From NCBI RefSeq assembly GCF_000346465.2, contig NC_034014.1, positions 14,638,084 to 14,702,083 on the forward strand: 64,000 nucleotides of DNA, written 5' to 3'. Numbering within the stretch: the stretch's first letter is position 1; every line of letters begins with the position of its first letter. The notes beneath the pieces are model-generated. The model saw nothing but the letters and a program-made list of their open reading frames with translations. It was not told the origin of the DNA and searched no databases. This document shows positions 57,650 to 64,000 of the stretch, piece by piece. This DNA is from Prunus persica (taxonomy: Eukaryota; Streptophyta; Magnoliopsida; Rosales; Rosaceae). The position numbers and the translations under genes are program-made.

Positions 57650-60379
57650 TAAAAGACGACGTATGATATGATTTTAAACGACGCAATGAAATAATATCAG
57701 ACGTAATAAATGTTTAAAACCAAGGTAATTAAACAACGACGAAATAATTAACTACAAACGACGTAATAATTAACTATAAACGACGGAATATTTATATAAC
57801 GTCGTGGTATTGATGTTCACACGACGTCAGTAGTAATATACCGTCGTCTATATAAGGATCCAAAACCCTTCTTTCTTTCTCTGTGAATGTTTGATTGCAG
57901 ATTTGATTTTTCTGAACCATGGTTTTTGTTTTCTAATTTGATAAAATACAAGGCCAAGAAAGAGATTTTTGGAATCTTATATAGACGACGGTATTTTAAT
58001 ATGACGTCGTGGTATTAACATTCACACGACGTAAAACAATAAGATACTGTCGTCTATATTAGATACCAACCCTAATTTCTTTTTCTTTATATTTTATCAA
58101 ATTAGGGAAAAACAAAAACCATTGTTCAGAGAAATCAAACCTGCAATTAAACAAGCAAATAAAAAAAAGACTATAATTTTAAAAACAACTTTGTCAATTT
58201 TCAGACGACGCTAGAACGACTGACGAACCGTCGTGGTCTACATATTTAACCACGTAAATAAGAAGCTACCGTCGTATTATTTAGTTGAGGTAGTTGTCTT
58301 CAAAGTTGGAAACTTTCCCTCTTTGTCTGTATATTTTTTCGAACTTGGAAAGAAGTAAAATGATTTTGGCCAGAAAAAAGGTAAAAAGATTTTTCAAACA
58401 AAAAACGTATGAGCATGCAAAACAGCAACCAAAATAGTGAAAATGAAAGCTTACCTTTTGCGTGCAATGAAAGCAAGAGGAAGATGATCGATGTTTAAGT
58501 TTAGAGACGACGAAGAAGACGAGAGGAAGACGATGAGATACTCTGAAAGTGCTCTGACAAGGAAAAAAGTCTAAAAGTTTTCTCTGGGAGATTGAAATTT
58601 TTAATCGGGTTTGGAAACAGTGCATGTGTAAGACAGGTACACGAAAAGTTGCTTACATATAAAACCATTTCAAAAAATAATACGGCGGTTACATATAACT
58701 ACGACGTATAAATTACAAAATACGACAGTACGTTTAACTTCGGACGTAGTAAATAAGTACGACAGTAGTGTTGTAGGTACCGTCGTAGTAAACTCAAAAA
58801 TTAAAATACATAAGTAATAACTCGCGTCATGGTAGATCATTTAACACGTCGGTTTTATTAATGTACCGACGTGGATTTATGTAATATACGTCGGTAATAA
58901 CGACGTTGATTTTGCAATTTAAACGGCGGTTTTTTTGTAAGGACCGCCGTTGGTTTTAAAAATTTATTCTATAAATTTGTCGCTTTCATTCATTTTCGGT
59001 TTACATTTAGGGTTCCAAGTTCTTCCTCTCTCAGAGACACTGTCTCTCACATCTCAAAGACAGTAATTTGGATGTCTTTCTCAAAGAGAAATTGAGCTTA
59101 CTCGCATCAAATCTATGTCCACAAGAAGAAGCTTGTCAACTAGCCTTCTCACTTCCTTGATCAAGCCTGATAGGACATTTAGTGCTTCTGAATACTCCTT
59201 GTTTTCCATCAAAAGAGATGCAAGCCTGGTCTCCACTCGCTGTCGAAGGAAAGTTCGCTTCTCAGGGAAATCTGAAGATCAGATGTGCCTGATCCTCTGC
59301 TTGATTTTCTTGGCTAAGAAGATCCGTCAGATTTGTGATAGCCTCTTCCTTTATCCGTAGAGCTTCAGAAGAAGAAGATGGGTTTCAAGAATGCGATAAA
59401 GAATAGAAATGGCTTCATGAATGCGATAAAGCATGAGCAATCGAATCAGTGCTTTGAACTATACTCTGAACTATACAAGTCAATGCTTTAAACTATACAA
59501 GTCCTGCAGAAAGATAAAGGACCAAACTGTTAAAGAAACTGAAACTATTAAAGAAACCATAAACTAACACGACGCAATATTTGTTTTGCGACGTGGAATC
59601 TTTTCATTTAACGTCGTTAGGTTTAATATAACCGACGTGGATTTGAATTGTTAAATTATGAATAGAAATTTTTTTCCCGTGACCTTTCAGTTTATTTTTC
59701 AATTACAGTGCGTTATAAATAGAGTTTTTTTTCCGGAGGAAATTTAAAATGAAGGAAATTAATGTTCTGGATTATGTTAAGTTTCTTTTTTGGATGACAG
59801 ATTTCAATTCTTGTCATTAAGTAGATCTACCGACGTAGGATAAGAAAATAAAGGAAAAAATTGTTAACAAAAATTCTTATTAAGACGACGGTTTAAATTA
59901 AAGGTACGACGTATAAAATTAATAAATACGACGTTAAATTTTATAGTACGATTTAAAGATAACGTCGTAGAACTATACGAGAATAACGTCGATATATTTA
60001 TATTTTTCGTCGTTGTAAATTAATTTAATACGGCGACATTTTGTATTTTAAAGCCGTCGATTTGTTTGTAATTATACGGCGTCTTATACGAAAATTTCGT
60101 CGTGTTATTTTATGAGTAAAAACGGCGGCTTTTATTGAAATCGTCGTCTTTACTTTCTACGTCGGTCGATTCATAACTTATGCCGTTCTTTGTTGGCTTT
60201 GATTTTACACTGCGGAAATCTGTTTCAAATAGACGTCGGTTTTTTAATTAGGTACGTCGTTGTTTTTGAACAGCCATTTAAATCTCCATTTTTAGTTGTC
60301 TAAGGTGGTATTACACGACGGTGTTTTTAGAACCGTCGTCTTTTTAAAAACCACGACGGTTTTCACTTAGACCGTCGTT
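57650..60379. other. CACTA 5' subterminal DNA, motif-rich
   Basis: Dense ACGACG/CGTCGT motifs on both strands at 57640-58070, 58200-58270, 58680-58950 and 59570-60370. An open frame at 59115-59360 gives no recognisable protein. The gap-free stretches at about 58290-58640 and 58975-59560 lack the motif and may be leader or captured DNA. Confidence 0.65.
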
Positions 60380-60415
60380 GTTTTCTGGTCTTCTTTTTCA
60401 CTTTTTGTAGTAGTG
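60380..60415 (-). repeat. Right terminal inverted repeat of the CACTA element
   Basis: Read inward on the minus strand it begins CACTACTACAAAAAGTGAAA. The first 14 bases match the left end, then the ends diverge until the ACGACGG motifs begin. Confidence 0.85.
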
Positions 60416-60418
60416 GAT

Positions 60419-62154
60419 TGTCTTCCTCCAAAAGAATGGGTCTCACATTAGAGCAGCTTGCTTTGTCAGACATTGAATTTTTTGGGCTTTGCTCTTGAGG
60501 AATTGGAGGAATTGGAGTAATTGGAGTTTTACCGAGCAAGTTGGGACCAAAGTTGGGAATTAGTTGACTGAATTGTTTAAAAAAAAATTTCCTCTCTGCT
60601 CTGACTGCCTCCAAAACACTTTCCTTTGCCCTAGTCTTTATCTTTTTGGTTCCTCTCTTAGTGCCTCTATAACACCTTCCTTCAATTTGTCAGCAAATTT
60701 TACTCTCTGATGTCTCTGAAAATTGAAGAATTGAGTTAGGGAAACCCCAGCTCCAACACTGCTGACTCTCCCACCATGCTCAAGGGTTCCCAAAGCCAAG
60801 GTCAAAATATCGTTGCTCCCAGAGACAGTCAGAGTGCACTCGAAGACTTGTTTTTTCAAATCATCCTAAAAGTGAGAGAGAAAATGTTAGTGAGTAAATA
60901 GTTAGTAAAACAAATTAAATAAAGAACTAAATAAAAATATTTACCGATGTGGTAAAGAGGTTAAGATAACCGGTTATTTAAAAAATAGACGATGTAAATC
61001 CTTTAATACATAAGTCCAAAACTACCGTCATTTTGTATCCATTATAACGTCGGTCCATGAAACAATCGTCGTATATTTGACATCCAGAGACAAAAACACT
61101 TAACCAAAGTATTCATAGATCCAGAAATAGTGTACAAACCAATTGCGCAGAGAGAGAGAGAGAGAGAGAGAGAGAGTGTGTGTGTGTGTGTGTGTGAGGT
61201 GTGTGAAGAAAGTTTAAAATTTAATTTAAAACGTCTAACACATAAATACAAAACTATCGTTGTAATTCAATACAAACGTCGGTTTACAAAAACACCGACG
61301 TCATATCAATTGTAAACAGCGGCAAATACAAAAAGCGGTATTCCATGTCAAACGACGGTTACTAAAACGTACGATGTCTAAATGAATATGAAGAAAGTTT
61401 AAAACTTTAATTTAAAACGTCTAACTCAAAAATATAAACCGCCGTGGTAAGTCAATACATACGTCGGTTTCATAAAAATACTGACGTTATATAATTTTTA
61501 AACGGCGGCAAATAAAAACCATCGTGGGGTTTCATGTCTAACGACTGTTACTAAAAGGATCGACGTCTAAATGAAAAATAAAACCTCTGTTTTACAAGTT
61601 TAGAATATAGTCAGTGAGACTTACGATTAATTTTGCTTTCTTTGCAACCTTTGGATCAGAGATGTTTTCCTGTTTATCTTATCTTGCCTTCTTCCGTAGC
61701 AAAGATCGATTGATTTCTTCATCGGGCATGGTTTCTTCCAATTGATCCTCCAAACCAACATACCCTTTTCGAGACATACCATTTGAACAGCTTCCCAAAT
61801 CTGCTCCTTCAAGTCCTTGGGCAATTGAGCCCATTTTTTGTCCACAAGAAGGACTCTGGTGTGTGCCAAAACACCAATGTAACTATGCATCTCAATAGCG
61901 GCCTTGCCATGTGGTCTGCCACTTTTATTGTACTCAACTACAGGCTTAATCTTCTGGATTTTTCTCTTCACAACATGGCTCATTGTGTTGATACCACTAG
62001 TCAATTTTGTATCTTCATCAAATGTCGTAGAGCTTGAGTCTTTCTCGGAGGTTGAAGTAAATCTCATCTTCTTTGCGGGATTGCTTTGAACATATTTGGC
62101 TTCACTCATCTGTGCCTTTGAAACTGCAACGTCCTTGCTTTGACCTTTTGACAA
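60419..62154 (-). pseudogene. Older CACTA element: Ptta/En/Spm-type gene, 5' exons (right of the nested insertion)
   Basis: Exon two (about 60419-60866) matches exon two of the complete element through VSGSNDILTLALG, GVGAGVSLTQFFNF-R-QRV, and SPKNSMSDKASCS. It has a frameshift near 60640. Exon one (about 61624-62154) matches with KRKIQKIKPVVEYNKSG and SYIGVLAHTRV, then WAQLPKDLKEQIWEAV. After that about 300 bp are deleted and the frame is lost. The exon-two frame at the insertion point continues, without a joint, into the piece left of 47019. It is the host of the complete element. Confidence 0.7.
61148..61194. repeat. (GA)n(GT)n compound microsatellite
   Basis: A run of AG dinucleotides passes directly into a run of GT dinucleotides inside the older CACTA element. 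Confidence 0.9.
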
Positions 62155-62260
62155 TTAAGCCTCATTACTTTGAGATTTCAAAACCATGTTTAGAGAGAAA
62201 TACAAACTGCAAGAAAAAAAAACGACGGTTAGGTAAAAAAATGACGTAACATGAAAGTTC

Positions 62261-64000
62261 CACTACTACAAAAAAGCAAAAAGACGACGGTAAATCACCG
62301 TCGTGTATTTGGTTTTTCAATGGTCGTGGAATCCACCGTCATCTTTTCCCTCATAAACCACGACGCTAAATAACCGTCGTTGTTAAACAATACAACGTCA
62401 TCAAAAAATACAAAACAACGTCTTTGTACTGCAAAAAGATCTAAAAAAAGCAATCGATGATGATAATAGACGACCAATTCTCTAAAAAGACCGTCGTTAA
62501 AAAGGGAAAATATGACACATATTAAGAGAACAAGGCCGCAAGATAGACATACAACGACGACAATAAAAATACGCCGACGTTAAATATAATTTTCACGACA
62601 ATAAAAAATATGACGTCTTTAAATACATTAGAAGACGACGTTATTGATACCTACTACGTCGCACATATAAACACAACCGTCGTACAATTAATTTTTCACT
62701 TCGATTTTTTGATAAAAGATGACGTGGAAATAGTTGTCAGTGTCATTATTTACGACGTATGTGTTTCTATAGTAGACGTTGAAAAACTAAACAACGTCAG
62801 TTACAAATATATGAGAGTCGTATTAAAAAATTTATACGTCCTATTTTCAGAAACAAACAACGACCATAAATATTAGACGTTGTTAAATACAACAACGTCG
62901 GAAAACAATAAAAACAGACGTGTTTAGTCTGCTAAAGTTCTACAACGTCTCTTATTTACAAAAAACCGTCGTGAAATAAATTTTCCACTTCGATTTTATC
63001 TAAAAAAGATGACGTGGAAATAGTTGTCAGTGTCATTATTTACGACGTATACATTTATATAGTCGACGTTGTATTTATATGTATTCATTACTCACGACGC
63101 ACTTAATAATATAGACGACGTTGAACGTCTAAACAACGTCGGTTCCAAATAAATGAGAGCCGTATTACAGAACATATAGACGGCGTAGATTATGATGGGA
63201 GCCGTATTACAAATAACGTCGTTTAATTGTTATTAGACGGCGGTTATAATGAATTTCCGTCGGAATTAATTTCGTTCCTCTTCGTTTATAAAAGAACTTG
63301 CGACGTGGAAAATGTATGATGACGTCGTATTTTTTAACGTTCAGATTACATATCTCGTTTTTTAGACGTCGGTATTATGGGATTGGAGTCGTGTTATTTT
63401 GAATTACATGGCGGTTCTTTATCCTTCACCGACGTGATATCCTGAATAATTGCTTCACAATAGCGTCGTGGTTCTTCATTGTTACGTTGCTTTAAGACGT
63501 CGGTAAATATGCTGAATAACTGATTCACAATAACGTCGTGTTTTATTTGAACGTAGAAAGTGAAGAAATCACATTACAATATATTACAAAATTAATGTCA
63601 TACACTGCCAATTACATAAGCATCATTCAATCCATATATCTTCACACCCATCTCGAATATTTTGACCGCCTAACTCACCTACCAGTTCATCAAATGTGTC
63701 AACATTTGGCATCCCTCTAGTAAATGGCTCACACTCAATTATCACATCACCTAATACTTCATCACCAATAACATCATTATATTCTCTACTAGGCATTGAT
63801 AACACTACCGACCAACCACGATGCATCGGGTCGTCAACAAAAAATATTTGTTTGACTTGAGAAGCCAAAACAAATTGGTCATTCCTATGTCCAATTTTAC
63901 TCAAATCTACAAGGGTAAATCCAAGTTCGTCGACTACAAGACCAGAACTATCTATCCAATCACACCTAAAGACTGGGATTGTAAACTTTTGGTAGTCAAG
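62261..64000 (-). mobile_element. Third CACTA copy, truncated by the window end
   Basis: Starts with CACTACTACAAAAAAGCAAA, preceded by TTC as the likely target duplication. It follows the left end of the complete element almost base for base (compare 47020-49000) and has the same orientation. It lacks about 210 bp present in the complete copy around 47694-47907. The right end lies outside the window. Confidence 0.88.
63623..64000 (-). CDS. CACTA transposase C-terminal exon (DUF4216-type), partial
   Basis: Matches the last exon of the transposase in the complete copy (48581-48960) with only a few changes. It carries FVDDPMHRGWSVVLSMP and ends with the same GCEDIWIE tail. The frame remains open to the window edge, so the exon continues beyond it. 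Confidence 0.85.
   Translation of the reverse strand, partial: LDYQKFTIPVFRCDWIDSSGLVVDELGFTLVDLSKIGHRNDQFVLASQVKQIFFVDDPMHRGWSVVLSMPSREYNDVIGDEVLGDVIIECEPFTRGMPNVDTFDELVGELGGQNIRDGCEDIWIE

Larger units (their letters stand above)
47020..60415 (-). mobile_element. Complete CACTA (En/Spm) DNA transposon
   Basis: The ends read CACTACTACAAAAA on the left and its inverse TTTTTGTAGTAGTG on the right. They are flanked by the 3-bp target duplication GAT (47017-47019 and 60416-60418). CACTA ends with a 3-bp duplication define the superfamily. It carries two minus-strand genes, a TnpD-type transposase (48581-51928) and a Ptta/En/Spm-domain plus C48-protease gene (53907-57593). Almost all remaining DNA, including introns, is studded with ACGACG/CGTCGT motifs. 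The transposase frame and its exon joints look nearly intact, so it could be an autonomous or recently autonomous copy. It sits inside a coding exon of an older relative. Confidence 0.9.

Noticed and set aside
58281..58625. 114-codon minus-strand Phe/Cys-rich ORF in the CACTA element
   Set aside because: AT-rich DNA with no motif. It could be leader sequence of the accessory gene, but coding is not supported.

Overview
This is plant nuclear DNA from a eudicot, probably a woody species. The evidence is GT-AG introns, AT-rich intergenic DNA, plant-type transposons and plant gene families. I cannot name the species. A 100-N run at 20454-20553 shows that this is a draft scaffold.

Region by region. 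(1) 1-3000 holds a decayed relic of a Tat-type Ty3/gypsy element and other old repeats. (2) 3446-19449 is a Mutator-like (MULE) transposase pseudogene split in frame by a 14.5 kb LTR retrotransposon at 4321-18829. That element has 1.57 kb LTRs and a 5-bp target duplication. Its gag-pol lies on the minus strand. It also carries an intron-containing plant-mobile-domain (PMD) gene in the opposite orientation. (3) 19495-21940 is a nest of inverted repeats around the assembly gap. A small Mutator-type element within it has captured the first coding exon of a mitochondrial phosphate carrier gene. (4) 22-32.7 kb is sparse. It contains an IDA-like secreted peptide gene (25500-25733), two tRNA-derived SINEs and a frameshifted fragment of a TONSOKU-like gene.

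(5) 32865-43875 is the conserved host-gene core. It has a single-exon DEAH-box splicing helicase of the PRP2/DHX16 type and a 17-exon ribonucleotide reductase large subunit gene (RNR1). Both are on the minus strand. RNR1 has E2F-type promoter sites. (6) 46-64 kb is a nest of CACTA (En/Spm) transposons. An apparently complete 13.4 kb element (47020-60415, TSD GAT) has inserted into a coding exon of an older relative. A near-identical third copy (62261 to the window end) has inserted further along the same relative. The complete copy encodes a TnpD-type transposase and a second gene joining a Ptta/En/Spm-type domain to a C48 (Ulp1-like) protease. Its non-coding DNA is filled with ACGACG/CGTCGT motifs.

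How the parts relate. RNR1 supplies dNTPs in S phase, the helicase serves the spliceosome, and the IDA-like peptide is a probable organ-separation signal. Most of the rest is mobile DNA showing nesting, gene capture and carriage of host-like domains. Exon boundaries were read by eye from splice sites and frame. Family names come from motif recognition and were not confirmed by a database search.
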